This document shows, piece by piece, positions 1 to 11,380 of a stretch of 64,000 nucleotides of DNA; position 1 is the stretch's first letter, and every line of letters begins with the position of its first letter. Origin of the DNA: Camellia lanceoleosa (taxonomy: Eukaryota > Streptophyta > Magnoliopsida > Ericales > Theaceae). The notes below the pieces were generated by a model. That model did not search any database. It was not told the DNA's origin and worked only from the letters and a program-made list of their open reading frames with translations. Position numbers and translations under genes: made by a program. Location of the stretch: assembly GCA_025200525.1 (NCBI GenBank), contig JANUSC010000050.1, positions 434,001 through 498,000 of the forward strand, given 5' to 3'.

Positions 1-521
1 CGGAGAAAGTTGCACTTATTTGTAAGAGATTGGCCTCGGCTCAGAGTCACCAAAAGAGTTATGTTAACCATAGGAGGAGACATTTTTCTTTTAAGGTAGG
101 AGATCACATGTTCCTAATGATATCACCGAGACGGTGGTTAATGAGATTTAGGAAGAGCGGGATATTGTCTCCTAGATTTATTGGGCCTTTTCAGATTCTA
201 GAGCGAATCGGGGAGGTAGCTTATCGTTTGGCCTTGCCGTCCCAACTTTTCGGGGTTCATGACGTGTTTCATATTTGTATGCTCTGGAAGTATGAGCTAG
301 ATCCTTCATACGTGTTGGATTGGACTGAGTTAGAGGTAGATGAGAATGCCTCGTATGAGGAGAGGCCGGTACGAGTTTTAGACTCTCAAGACCAAGTATT
401 GCGATGAAAGACTATTCCGTTGGTTAAGGTATTGTGTGGACATCACGGGGTTGAGGAAGCAACTTAGGAACGTGAGGCGGAAGTCTGTGAGAAGTATCCG
501 GACCTATTTGTTGATATTTGA
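1..521 (+). pseudogene. Integrase C-terminus and chromodomain of Ty3/gypsy polyprotein, broken
   Basis: The frame read from 30 to 407 gives a 125-residue integrase tail: the basic segment FKVGDHMFL, then PRFIGPFQILERIGEVAYRL, then the VFHICMLWKYELDPSYVLD block that precedes the C-terminal tail in gypsy polyproteins. In the family the integrase tail directs strand transfer, and the chromodomain targets insertion to heterochromatin. Here a TGA follows QVLR. Reading through it gives KTIPLVKVLCGHHGVEEAT, a TAG, then EREAEVCEKYPDLFVDI and a TGA at 519-521, which is the chromodomain of the same frame with two nonsense changes. The copy therefore cannot make an intact product. Lineage is inferred from the C-terminal chromodomain and is not resolved below the chromovirus level. 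Confidence 0.85.
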
Positions 522-705
522 GACTTGTGTTGAAACTTTTATGTAAGTTGTAATATATATTGAACATAGTACATGTTTCAAAGATTTAAATGGTAATTAT
601 TAATGTTGAAACACTCGATGTATCCCTATTACAAGTTTGGATGGTATAGGGTTGATTTTATTTCAATGTTTGTTGTTGATTTTCAATTTTAGGGACGAAA
701 TTCCT

Positions 706-719
706 TAAAGAGGGGAGAT
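706..719 (+). other. Polypurine tract of the chromovirus
   Basis: A purine run AAAGAGGGGAGA follows the phrase gggacgaaattcc, which commonly precedes the PPT in Tekay-type elements. It primes plus-strand DNA synthesis and marks the start of the 3' LTR. Confidence 0.75.
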
Positions 720-2718
720 TATAATGATTCTAGTTTAGACCCGACCCATCTTCTTGCTTTTGAATTCGAGAACCCTTATACTTAATTGTTATTTGTCTCA
801 TTTTCATCTTTTGCTTGTTGAGAGTGGCTATTGGAAGTTTTGGTTACATTTGAAATAGGTTGGGAAGTTACTTTTTCAATAAGTTGTTACCCATATTTTT
901 GCCTATTCACTTAAGCAATACTTCTTGCGCTCAAGCAGTCTTTTACAATTTGTAAAACTACTGAGAGTGTAATATCTATGCTCGAGCGACACTTCTTGTG
1001 CTCAAGCAATCTTTTGTAATCTACAAAACTACTGTGAGGGGGTCATTGTGCGCTCGAGTGATGGTTTTGTCTCTCGAGCAGTGTCACTTATCATGTCTTT
1101 TCACTCGAGTGGTGTGTTGGTCGCTCAAGTAGTCTATGCGTATATCAGTCCAATAAGAAGGCTTTTTGGATCACATTTTCATCTCTTTCTCTCTCTAAAC
1201 ATTTCAAAATCCTAAAATCTTTACCTTCACTCTCTAGTTCTTATACTCTAGCTTCAAATACTCTAAATCCGTTGGTTTCCTCACCCTAGTCCTTTGAAGT
1301 AAAAGAATGAGCACATCAAGGGCTTCGTTCTAATTAGTGAAGTTAGTACTTTTGGCTCTATCAAGTTCTACCCTTTGTTTCTTCGCATCTTCTACCTTGA
1401 GGTAGGGATTTCTTTGACACTTTTATATGATTTTTAGCTTAATTATTTGCTCTTTGAAAAGGGTTAATGATTTGGGGATTTTGGGAAAAACCTAGGATTT
1501 GGATTTGAAATCAAAAGAGGAGTTTTCCAAATGGATTCTTAAAAATGGTTGTGGGAATCAGTTTATGGTTAAAATATGTTAAAATTGTGGATATCTTTTC
1601 TTCAAATCAACTTTGTAAGAAAATGGGGTTTTGCCCTAAATTTTGGATATTTGGATGTGTGAAAGGAAATGGAAAATGATGTGGGGTATTGTGAAATTGG
1701 AACAATGTTTATGTTAATAATGATGATGGAGTTGGATATGTAGTATCACTCCCATTGTAATTGATTAAATTGTATGTTTTGATTGGAAATTATCTATTGA
1801 ATAGAAATATCTATTTTATCATTCGGTGAAGGATAGTCTTGATTGTTGTAGATATTGCATAAGGATTAGGTTGAATTGAAAATAATTTCTTATACATTGT
1901 GCATTGAGCATCATTTCATATTGAACATTGTAAATGTATTGATTTTGAGAAAAAATCGATGAATGCCGTGGTGAATCCGATTAAAGGGTCTGGTTGTGAT
2001 TTTATTATGTTGGCCTGTATGTCCTTGGTGAAAGTCTAGAAACCAGCGTGGTTAGATGTTGATCCTTCTAGTTAGTACCCGTAAAATGACTTTGGTAGTA
2101 CTTGTATAGCCTATTGGCAGACACGTACCTAAAGATTCTCATTTTGTTGTATCCACTACCTTGTTTTCTATTATAAAAGAATTATTTTCATAAATTGATT
2201 TATAATCTGGCATTGCATTGTTTTGAGATGAAAAATGAGAAATGTTTGACAAATGGCATGCATGTGCATTCACCTTATAATTTTTTTAAAATTCATATAC
2301 TGTGTTAGAGTATCTCTACTGGGCTGTGGCTCACTCTATGTGGAAAACAACTTTTAGGTGCTCATGATATGCCTCTACCAAGGACGTAGCTTGGGAGGAC
2401 TTAGAGCTTAAGGCTTCATTTTTGGTTTATTGATATAATTATTTTTGTTTAAGCCTATGGTTTTACTTGTATTAAGTTTAAACTTATTTTGTTGTAATCA
2501 AGTATCGTCTTAGAAAGTTGTAGTCATTAAGGCATTTCAGTACTTCATTTTATTTCTCTTTTTACACTTGTATCCGTGCCATATGCTATAGATTCAGAAT
2601 TTAAGATTGGTGAACATATATTGCATACGTCATCTTTTGTAATGATCAAAGATATGATGAATAGAAATTATGAGATTATTGATCAATTGTAGCACTGTTA
2701 TGAGGTGGGTTAATGTCA
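720..2718 (+). repeat. 3' LTR of the chromovirus
   Basis: The LTR begins just after the PPT with TATAATGATT, where TG would be expected, so the first dinucleotide looks mutated. It is about 2 kb, similar to the 2.4-kb LTRs of element c, and like them carries a cluster of CTCGAG-like words. No convincing ORF lies in it. The right boundary is tentative. Confidence 0.6.
905..1135. repeat. Cluster of CTCGAG/CTCAAG words in the LTR
   Basis: At least seven copies of a word of the form gCTCGAGcg or gCTCAAGca occur in about 230 bp, alternating with short T-rich spacers. The same word recurs on the opposite strand in the LTRs of element c (about 6530-6640 and 35820-35950). The core is a palindrome. 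The function is unknown; it could be a protein-binding site array in the U3 part of the LTR. Confidence 0.6.
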
Positions 2719-3042
2719 ATTATTTCGCAGCATTACCAATAATAAAAAAGCTTGTTCCCAAAATGTTCCTAGCTATCTGAGTTTTGTTGCTCTAATTCAA
2801 AAATTAAATATATTTTTCAAAGTCAATGGTGTGGTGGTATTAAAATATTTTAGGCAACTCTTACTTTTATACATTTTTTAATCATCTGTCAATCATTCTA
2901 TGTGAATCATCTTATTTACACATTACTAAATCTAAAATAGTGAGAAAAATTTAATCCATGCCCCATATGGCATTGGCTTGGCTTGATTTGTGATATTGCC
3001 ATGTCCCACGTCAATGCTTTTGGAGCAATCTCCTCTACAGTT
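2719..3042. other. AT-rich spacer, nothing recognised
   Basis: No ORF, repeat structure or RNA gene was recognised. It separates the tentative LTR end from a foldback element. Confidence 0.4.
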
Positions 3043-3394
3043 CTCCATATTTCAATTTTTGGGTTTTATTCTAAGCCCACAATAATAATCTAAACCGTTT
3101 ATATTGTAAATCTCACAATAAAAACCATCTATATAAAAAATTAGCTTCATCGGATATCGATGAATATATAAACAAATCACTTTTTGTTTTATAGAATGAA
3201 AGGTTAAAGGTTTAAGTTTAAACTCATAATTATCGTTCAATTTAAAAAAATAAGATGCAATTTATTCATGTATCTAGTGATATTCAATGAAATTAATTTT
3301 TTCCATAACTCATCGAAATTGTTAGGATTACGAGATGAACGGTTTAGATTATCATTGTGGATTTAAAATTAAGCTAAAAAAATGAAATATGGAG
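3043..3394. mobile_element. Foldback MITE with terminal inverted repeats of about 70 bp
   Basis: The left arm starts CTCCATATTTCAATTTTT and includes CACAATAATAATCTAAACCG. The right arm, read on the minus strand, starts CTCCATATTTCATTTTTT and includes CACAATGATAATCTAAACCG. The arms stay aligned for about 70 bp around a short AT-rich centre. There is no coding capacity. The superfamily is not assigned because I could not fix the target duplication. Confidence 0.7.
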
Positions 3395-4220
3395 GAGTAT
3401 GAAAAATAAGAGTATGGAAGGGAGCCATTCTCGAATAATTGCCCAAAAGTGGACAACACACTTCATCAATTCAATCTCCACCAAACAAATATATTCGGAA
3501 TAAATTCGGAATCCGTAAGGGTGATTCCTAGCATTTTTCTATTACAGAAGATAGTGTACTCTTAATATTTTTATTTTTTTTATATTTGACACTTGTAGGG
3601 ATTGTTTGGGTACATATTAAATAGTATACTTATTGTTATTATTATTATTTTTTTGGATCAAATCACTTCTTTATCTCTTCACACATCTTTTTATAAAAAG
3701 GCAAAAAATTACTAAAATAACCTATTTTAGCTTCTGCTAGAACAATGTACTCTTATTCACATCTTGGCTATTTTTTTCAAACATTGTTTTGAATATCGGC
3801 CCCATTTAGGAAGTTAACTGTTTTAATAGGCTATTTTAGTTTTTGACTATTTTAGTAGGTTAAAATAGTTGTGTTTAAAAAGAGAGGTGGATTTTTTTTT
3901 TATAATTAAATATGAATTTGTAATAGAAAACTAAAATAATTATAAGTTTAATGTGATATTTCATCTAGCCTATTTAAATTTTTAGTATTATTTCAGCTCA
4001 AAAAATCAAAACAAGTTTCTTCCCAATGCATACAACACTGTAGTGTACCTATCTATTAGTACCTGAGTTGTGTACCATATTTTATATTATTAAACTTTAT
4101 GCAAAAATTTAATAATAATTAAAATTCGACCTCTTTGGGTTTCAGCATGTGTCATAGTCGACCTATATAACATTTTTATTTGTCATTTTGTGAGACAATA
4201 AATAGAAAAAAAAATTGAAA
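3395..4220. other. AT-rich intergenic DNA with MITE-like debris
   Basis: Phrases such as gattgtttgggtac and ggccccatttaggaag resemble the ends of hAT-like MITEs, but I could not pair the ends. No gene is visible. Confidence 0.35.
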
Positions 4221-4548
4221 TAAACTACTAATAGATCCTAATAGTTGAATTTAATTTCCATCAAGTCCCATTCAAAATAAGTATAGCAAAATTGTCATTA
4301 AAAATAATTTTTTGTGATAATTTTTTACATATGTTGCTAAAAATCGACAATCAATGACTTTTTTGTTACAATTTTTATAAATTGTCGCTAAAACTTACAA
4401 TTAGTGATTTTTTTATGACCGATTTTTCAAGCGGTCGCCAAAAGTTATAAATTAGTGACTTTTTTGTAATGATTTTTTTTAAACTGTCATCAAAACTTAT
4501 AATTACTGACATTTTTTGTAACAAAATTTTTAAATTGTCGTTGAAAAT
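4221..4548 (+). mobile_element. Left half of a MITE split by the 32-kb nest (copy A)
   Basis: The left end CTAATAGATCCTAATAGTTG matches the ends of copies at 52480-52912 and 53155-53405. Inside are repeats of about 60 bp with the pattern GTCGCTAAAA ... AATTAGTGA, each able to fold. The copy stops at TTGTCGTTGAAAAT and resumes at 36296 with TAACAATTAGTGAC, which restores the family pattern. Element c therefore inserted into this MITE. Confidence 0.75.
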
Positions 4549-6939
4549 TGTCTACCCCCACTTTTTATAACACGGGTAACGTTACCAAATTATTATTATA
4601 AACAATTTCAGAAATGGCAAGCAGAAGTCTCAATATTTTAATAAAGATAACGCAGTGAAGATTCTTTCATTCGTATATAAAAATAGATGCAACATGTGAC
4701 ATAATTACAATAAATGGCCGTAGGCTTACATCATTACATGAAAGAGAAAGGGTTTAATCCTTTCTACAACAATGGCATTCGACCAACAATTAAAAGGCTC
4801 CATGGCCAACAACAACAAAAAAAAAAATGAATCCAAGATCTTGAACCACTTCTTGATATTCACTTGAAAAAAGATTAGCAACGTGGGATGAACATAAAGT
4901 CCAGTAGAGATCCCAACATGATCCTAAATAATAACAACTTACAGATAGGTATGATCATGAATGCTTAGTCTCATACTATATAAATAATGTAACGGTTTAT
5001 AACCAAAAAATATTTACATAAGTACTTTTCCCAAAATTTTTCTATTCTTTTAATAGTACAGACAGTTCGCATTTCCTTTTCATTTCCCATTTCAAAAATA
5101 TCTCATACCTTACCAACCATTTTTTTTTTTAAACATGTTTATAAATCTTTGATTTCCTTTCCATTATTTACGAGCTCAATACATGATCTACATTATTTTC
5201 CAACACGTTCAAATATGCATATATACATCCAACACGAAAAACGAAAACAATAAACACCCAACAACTATCTACTCAACATATGAGACAAATCGACATTCCT
5301 AAACCATAACCATCATAACGCATGATATACACTGAGACAATAATGATAAATAAGCTCTGCTCTAACTACCTTAAGCACGGTAAGCCAAGGATACATATTT
5401 CCATAATGAAATGCCAATTTACCAGACACCTACTGGAAGGTAATGGTACATTTGCCAAGTTCTCCAGGCACTAGCTGGAAGGTAATGGTACATCTCTTTC
5501 TCAGCGCAGTATACGTTACCAATCATCACAACATGTTAAAAATATAAATAACACAAGTGTAATACATACACATAATCTATTCAACACGACAGTGTTACCC
5601 TCCATCGATGACCAATGATAACACCTCCAAACACTTGTATTTAATACATGTAATATCATACTCCAATTTTCATGAGACTTTAAGTCCAACAACAAGAAAT
5701 AATAAATAAAGTGTTCACAATCCAACCTCATGTTCATTTCTAAAACTCACAAAGTGTTATGATTTCCCTCCTTCTTCTTTTTTTTCAGAAATCAATTCTC
5801 TTATTTTCCAAGTTAACATACTCTAATCTTTATCCAAAATCCATTCTTTTCATTTCACAAAGCTAAATCCATGGATATCAAAGTCACAACCTAACTCAAT
5901 ATAATATGATCAATCCAAAATAATTCCAATGACATAGGTAATTCTCCCTTTTAGCTATTAACACATTTACACAATCCACATTAACAAAATACAAACATTA
6001 TTCAACTTTACCTTTTTTTTTTTAATTAACCAAGCCAAAATATTAAATTAGGGCTTTTTCTTCCCTTTTTTTTTATTTGAACATAAACATGTTACACTAC
6101 TCCCTCCCCAATTAACCCAAACAACAATCAATTTAATAATCTCATTCACAAATATCAAACCCTAGATCCCCTTTCATGACTTTCAAAGAAATCCATAATA
6201 GATATGATTTTTATGAAATAAAATCTACCACATATCTATCTATAAATGAGGTATTGAAAAGGAGAAAAGAAACCCCTACCTCAAGCAATGAAGAGAAGAA
6301 GTTCAAAAATCCAACTTCAACGAAAACACGATCTACTAAGATTAAATGGAAGCCCTCGTTGAGCTCTACGTTTTGATATATGGAACTAGGGATCAAAGAT
6401 GTGTAGAAATAGATGAAATCAAGGCTAAAAAGCTTGAAAACTCAAAAATAGCGGAAGGAGAGAGAAAATGGGGTGAAAAGTGAAGAGATTTGACCCAAAA
6501 AGTGGCTTTTAATGATGAGCGGTGAAAGTTGCGCTTGAGTAGTGAATCGCAGCTTCCAATATCTCTAACAATTTTGAAAAACAGAGCTAGAAGGGTCTAT
6601 AGTCCGCTCGAGCAGTGAAAGTTGTGCTCGAGCGTACTATGCACATAACACAGATTCGCTAACTTCAAATAGGCATAACTCTCTTATTGAAGCCTCGAAA
6701 GTAAGCTTTCCAATGGTTCTAGCCTTACATCAAGATTCAAACTGTGTAGAGATAAAATTATAAAAGAGTAATGACTACTCAATAACAACTATTTGAATTT
6801 GAAGTTTTTGATCCAATCTCCCTCAACCACTATGATAACACCTCAACCAAGGCTCAAATATCAACTAAGAAGGTTCTCCATCAAGATAATCAAAGATTTA
6901 AATATAATTCCATTATAACAGGAAGTACAAAGTGCTACA
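4549..6939 (-). repeat. 3' LTR of element c
   Basis: Read on the minus strand it starts TGTAGCACTTTGTAC and ends GTGGGGGTAGACA. It matches 33775-36290 along its length with small indels. It includes CTCGAG-type words near 6530-6640 and long AT-rich tracts. The short ORFs inside it are not conserved between the two copies. Confidence 0.85.
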
Positions 6940-6957
6940 ACCTCCCTACCTTAAGAA
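6940..6957 (-). other. Polypurine tract of element c
   Basis: On the minus strand the sequence reads AAGGTAGGGAGGT directly before the LTR start TGTAGCAC. Just upstream is GGAACGAAATTTCTT, the same phrase that precedes the PPT of the chromovirus at 680-719. Confidence 0.75.
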
Positions 6958-8048
6958 ATTTCGTTCCCGAAATTAAGAATACACCAAAACACAAGGTAAA
7001 CCGACCACTGAGCACTCAACACCCGAGCACTTAGGAAAAGAAAACTACCCTCACAACAAAACCCTTGGTTAACTCTCACAAAAGAAGAGGACTTACCACG
7101 AAAACACGTCCCAAAAGACAACACTCCTGCACAATAAGCTCCAACAATGCCAAACCCTCCTCAAAACAAAACACCTAAACACACGACTAGCAATCCAAGC
7201 CAAGTTACTGCTCAACATCCATCATCCCAAGTAAAACAACCAATAGCAAAACCTTGCTTAAAAAAAAAAAAAAAAAACGAAAAATAAATAATCCCTTGTT
7301 GCTTAACTCTTTGAACATCATTCTCTTGTATACAAAACATTTCTGAAAAGATGCTCAAATTTTCACCATCCATAATCAAAATATATTTATGCATTTTCCA
7401 TATAAAACTCAAAAGTTTTGTAAATATTTTTCGAAAACAAGGTGTTACCCATAACACATAACCATCCATAATTTAATTGCCAAAAATTACTCATTGAAAT
7501 TCCTCATACCAATTAAATTAAATTAAATTAAATTAAATTAAATCCTTAACATTTATGTTTTAACAAAGCCATTAGAAGGCTATAACACTAGGAAAAATTC
7601 ATTTTCCAATTCTTTTCCAATATAACAATCGTTGAATCTCTACCATCACCAAACAACACCCATCACTCATATGGTGATGCCATAACCAACATAAAACATA
7701 ACATTTCTGTAATAACAGTTAGTAAAAATAATAACTGTGCTATCCACACTATAAGGCACCAGAAAATCCACGATTTTGCAATTTCATTATGTTATAATCA
7801 TTATCATAAATTATCAGCTACAAGAGGTAAATGCATACTCCAATGAAGAATCTACAATGTGTTACCCTAACCCGGGGTTTTCCACTAATCCAAAAAAAGT
7901 CTCATACGAGCTTCCCAACCATATGCACGAGACTCCATGCTCGCAAAATCATTCCCAGGCACCCATAACCTATCAACCCTTATACACAAGCCCGAGCTTT
8001 CCCCAAGGTGACTACTTGTCATCCAAACCCCAATATCAACAAACCGAC
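6958..8048 (-). other. Non-coding internal region of element c, part 1
   Basis: This stretch is strongly A/C-rich on the plus strand and continues at 17283 beyond element a. No retroviral domain is recognisable on either strand. It holds an AATTA-type pentanucleotide repeat at about 7511-7543. It ends at CCGAC, the target duplication of element a. Confidence 0.6.
7511..7543. repeat. (AATTA)n microsatellite
   Basis: Six to seven tandem copies of the pentamer aatta are visible. Confidence 0.9.
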
Positions 8049-8474
8049 TGTGGAGAAGTGGTTTGGAAATACTCTTTGGATCCTGTAGGATGCTCGTGAT
8101 CCTAAGCTAGTCACTTGAAAAGGAATGAGCACTTTGGTCGGGGGTGCCAGAATTAGCACTCCGATGAATAAGTCAATATACTCTCTCAGTTGCTTATATC
8201 TCAAGTTAAACTTGTTCTCACGTACCTTTCTTTAGCTAATGCTCTTCTTATTTATAGTCGTGCTTGATATTGATGGTTGGGCCCACTTTTCATCTAATGA
8301 ACAATCATAACATTCGGCTAGACCCTCATATTCGGGCCAGTTTACACCTGATTCAGAGGCCAATCTGGCTATTCGGCCACTGTCCCTCTGGGCTATGTGC
8401 CGTATAGTACATAACTTGATTTCCTTCTTTCAGTCTTTCGGCTAGCCTACGTAGTAATATACTCGACCACCACA
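8049..8474 (-). repeat. 3' LTR of element a
   Basis: It pairs with 16815-17277 along its whole length, including gaaatactctttggatcctg and the end ccaccaca. The other copy is about 40 bp longer, with an extra phrase near gagcactccaatcgagggtg, a local tandem duplication. Confidence 0.9.
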
Positions 8475-8487
8475 ATTGGCCCCCAAA
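8475..8487 (-). other. Polypurine tract of element a
   Basis: On the minus strand the purine-rich run TTTGGGGGCCAAT lies immediately before the LTR start TGTGG. Confidence 0.7.
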
Positions 8488-8855
8488 CATCCTTCTAATG
8501 TCAATTAGTTGGCATGTTTGGTGTTGGACATAGAGGGTCAAAAAATATGGCAGTTTCCCCTATTTCAATGCAAGCGTCAAAACGCCTACTCTTCTTACGC
8601 ATGATTACAATTTCCCGCCTCTTCGTACGCTTCATTCATTTAATACGATTTAAAACCGTGCTATCCCTTCGTTTGTATGCTTTTTCGAATGCACAAGGTT
8701 TCTCATTGCCTGTCAGTTCATCTCCCTCACTTCTTGCTCTCTACAACCTCTTTCCGTTCTTCATTATTCTCATTTCTTGTAAGTTTTTATCTCTTCCATT
8801 TCAACTCATTTTCCTTGTTTGTTTGCTATTTTGAGTGTCTATTTTATTTGCTAAG

Positions 8856-9508
8856 ATGGTGAAACATTTGAGAGCCCTTCTTTCTGCGAATCGAACCTCC
8901 GGTTTCCATCGTCACTTTTCTATTCCTGATGATGTCCATCTGTCACTCTTGGCAGAGAACGTGATTAATACAGAGAGGACTGACGAGAGTACAAACGTCT
9001 TCCTCTTCTGTAAATCGCTGAGGGCGGAGTCCGTTTCCCCCTTCATCCCCTTTTGAGGGTTGTCCTTTGCCATTGGGGTTTAATCCCTTCCTAGCTTAAT
9101 GTAAATATTTACAAAATAACAATAGGGATTGTAGAACTAAATCGATGCCTTAAACTTAACCTCAGAATCCCTGCCATTCGACATTGTTATGCCTTGGCCA
9201 AATCCTCTAGTCAGTAGAGGCGCTATTTCCTTAGGGCCAAGGACACCGACCATCATCTGGTGACAATACTCGCTAGCTCTGGAAAGCGTGTCGATGATGT
9301 TATGGTCGTTGTTCGTGGCAACTGGGAATTCGACGAGGGCGAAAATCATCAAGATCCAGTGCCTAGGCAAAGGGAGAACACTTGTGGAGTTGGACGAAAA
9401 GATGAATCAAGGTGGCGAGTCCACCCGTACGGAGAGTAGGTCGTCGAGGGATCGTGAAAAATGCCAGTCCTTGCAATGTCGAAGTAAATCTCCCAGAAGG
9501 GAAAAATA
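8856..9508 (+). pseudogene. Antisense extra ORF of the Tat element, N-terminal 'gypsy-type transposon' domain, broken
   Basis: This reads on the strand opposite to gag-pol. The segment MVKHLRALLSANRTSGFHRH then IPDDVHLSLLAENV is followed, one frame over, by GVRFPLHPLLRVVLCHWG, a stop, LNVNIYKITIGIVELN, and finally VRGNWEFDEGENHQDP. This pattern resembles the domain Pfam calls 'putative gypsy type transposon' (PF04195), which is known from antisense ORFs of Tat elements. That match is from memory. At least one frameshift and one stop break it. The function in the family is unknown. The frame before 8856, including a leader from 8514, may be a transcribed 5' region. Confidence 0.6.
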
Positions 9509-9581
9509 GCAACGGGGCAGCTCTCATCTACCACGCTCGAGGGGAGAAACCAGTGCAGCACCACGCCCATTAAGTTTTGCG

Positions 9582-10154
9582 GTGTTTGTGGGGAACAAAC
9601 CAATGACGGAAGCGGATTCAGTTGTGTGCGACCCAAACGTGGCAGTCAAGTTTGCTCGACAAATTTTTTCACCAGAAGTCCAACAGTCAATGGTCGGTCG
9701 ACCTGATTTTGAAGTTTTTCGGGAGGGCATTCATGGGGCGGTAAAGGGGCTGTATAGTGCCTATGAAATCGGCATGCGTCTTGGGGCTGCGCAGCGGGAT
9801 ATAGAACAGAGAGACGAACGCATTCGAAAGTTAGAAGCTCGAGCGAAGAAGGCTGAGCACGAACTCAAAAAGGTCAAGACTGCCAAGGCACAATCGGCCG
9901 GCCAATCTAACCCCGATCGTGGAGGAAAAGGTGACCAACGGCTAATAAGTGATGCAATTGCCGATCGAGATACGGCTAACATGTTTGCAATAGAGACTGC
10001 TAAGTCCAGGGCTTATGAAAAAGACTTACACAATGGCCGAAAGGTTGGGATAGACAAGACTAAGGAAAAACTCGCCGAGGAGGTCTGCCGATGCGAGAAT
10101 CGTGGATTTAAGCACGAGTGGATCAAGGCACTTCAGGCCGCAGATGCTCTCTGA
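9582..10154 (+). CDS. Antisense extra ORF of the Tat element, coiled-coil C-terminal part
   Basis: An uninterrupted 190-codon frame on the plus strand, antisense to the element's genes. Residues about 45-70 read RPDFEVFREGIHGAVKGLYSAYEIGMRLG in two parts. Residues about 65-100 are a charged heptad-like stretch (RDIEQRDERIRKLEARAKKA) likely to form a coiled coil. The end reads EEVCRCENRGFKHEWIKAL. It lies just downstream of the broken antisense domain at 8856-9508 and was probably the C-terminal part of the same protein. The role is unknown in the family. It has stayed open while gag and pol have not, though one copy is weak evidence of selection. Confidence 0.55.
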   Translation: MFVGNKPMTEADSVVCDPNVAVKFARQIFSPEVQQSMVGRPDFEVFREGIHGAVKGLYSAYEIGMRLGAAQRDIEQRDERIRKLEARAKKAEHELKKVKTAKAQSAGQSNPDRGGKGDQRLISDAIADRDTANMFAIETAKSRAYEKDLHNGRKVGIDKTKEKLAEEVCRCENRGFKHEWIKALQAADAL

Positions 10155-10499
10155 GCAACAGGTGTTGATTCAACGTCGCCGCTATATCAGTGTCATCATT
10201 TTCCCTTTGCAACCTTTGAAGTCGAGAAGAGTGATGATGAAGGAGATGCCTAATTAAACTAGACATTGTAATGCTCCAACGCAGATTGGGAGCGAATTAT
10301 GTACTTATCGATTAATATAATGAAACATTTTATTTTAAATGTTTGCATGTTGTTTCAATTTAAGTTTATACATTCTGTCATGATCATCTTCCATTTTTCA
10401 CCAACTAAGTTTATGCTTTTAGTCATAATATTGATGAAAAACGTGCCAAATTTGAGGCCTTCATCTGGCCAATCATGAAATCACAAAGAACGCTCCAAA

Positions 10500-11290
10500 T
10501 CTAGAGTTTTATTCGGCCCAAACATGTCATGCACGGATGGGACTTCGAATTCGAAGGCTTTTATCTTGGCCAATCGTGATATCCACGAAGGGCGCTCCGA
10601 ATCCAGAGTCTTATTTGACCCAAACATGTCATGCACGGATGGGGCTCTGAATCCAAAGGCTTTTATCTTGGCCAATCGTGACATCCACGAAGGGCGCTCC
10701 GAATCCGGAGTCTTATTCAACCTAAACATGTCAAGCACGGATGGGGCTCCAAATTCGGAGGCTTTTATCTTGGCTAGTCATGATATCCACGAAGGGCGCT
10801 CTGAATTCGGAGTCTTATTCAGCCCAAACATGTCATGCACGGATGGGGCTCCGAATCTGGAGGCTTTTATCTTGGCCAATCGTGATATCCATGAAGGGCA
10901 CTCTGAATCCGGAGTCTTATTCGGCCCAAACATTTCATACATGGATGGGGCTCCAAATTCGGAGACTTTTATCTTGGCCAATCGTGATATCCACGAAGGG
11001 CGCTCCGAATCCGGAGTCTTATTCGACCCAAACATGTCAAGCACAGATAGGGGTGCGAATCCGGAGGCTTTTATCTTGGCCAATCGTGATATCCACGAAG
11101 GGCACTCCAAATCTGTAGTCTTATTCGGCCTAAACATGTCATGCACGGATGGGGCTCCGAATCTGAAGGCTTTTATCTTGGCCAATCGTGATATCAACGA
11201 AGGGCGCTCCGAATCTAGAGTCTTATTCGGCCCAAACATATCATGCACGGATGGGGCTCCGAATCCTGAGGCTTTTATCTTGAATTGAAT
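10500..11290. repeat. 102-bp tandem array in the 3' region of element a
   Basis: About 7.5 units of 102 bp, marked by gcacggatgg at 10531, 10633, 10735, 10837 and so on. As 102 is 34 codons and the units lack stops, long frames stay open on both strands: 254 codons on plus (10524-11288) and 198 on minus (10778-11374). They encode 34-residue repeats and need not be genes. Each unit holds two near-palindromes of the type CTCCGAATCCGGAG, whose CTCC/GGAG arms persist while the loop varies. The position between integrase and 3' LTR is the hypervariable region where such arrays arise in plant Ty3/gypsy elements. Confidence 0.9.
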
Positions 11291-11380
11291 TTCATTGAGG
11301 AAATAAGAGACTTTGCATTGTAAAAGTGAAATTTGTACACGGTGAACATTCAAAACAAGTATCATGGCCCACAAGTCGGG

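Larger units (their letters stand above)
1..2718 (+). mobile_element. 3' part of a Ty3/gypsy chromovirus (Tekay/Del-like)
   Basis: The window opens inside the integrase of a plus-strand Ty3/gypsy element. It runs through a broken chromodomain, a 3' untranslated stretch, a polypurine tract and a 3' LTR. The order integrase tail, chromodomain, PPT, long LTR is that of plant chromoviruses of the Tekay/Del type. The 5' part lies outside the window, so the target duplication cannot be checked. The right end is a best guess at a terminal TCA near 2718, because no second LTR copy is present for comparison. Confidence 0.8.

Noticed and set aside
7776..8099. 107-codon plus frame with Pro/Ser-rich sequence
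   Set aside because: Runs across the boundary of element a; before that insertion it would end at a TAA right after the target site. Likely chance in A/C-rich DNA.
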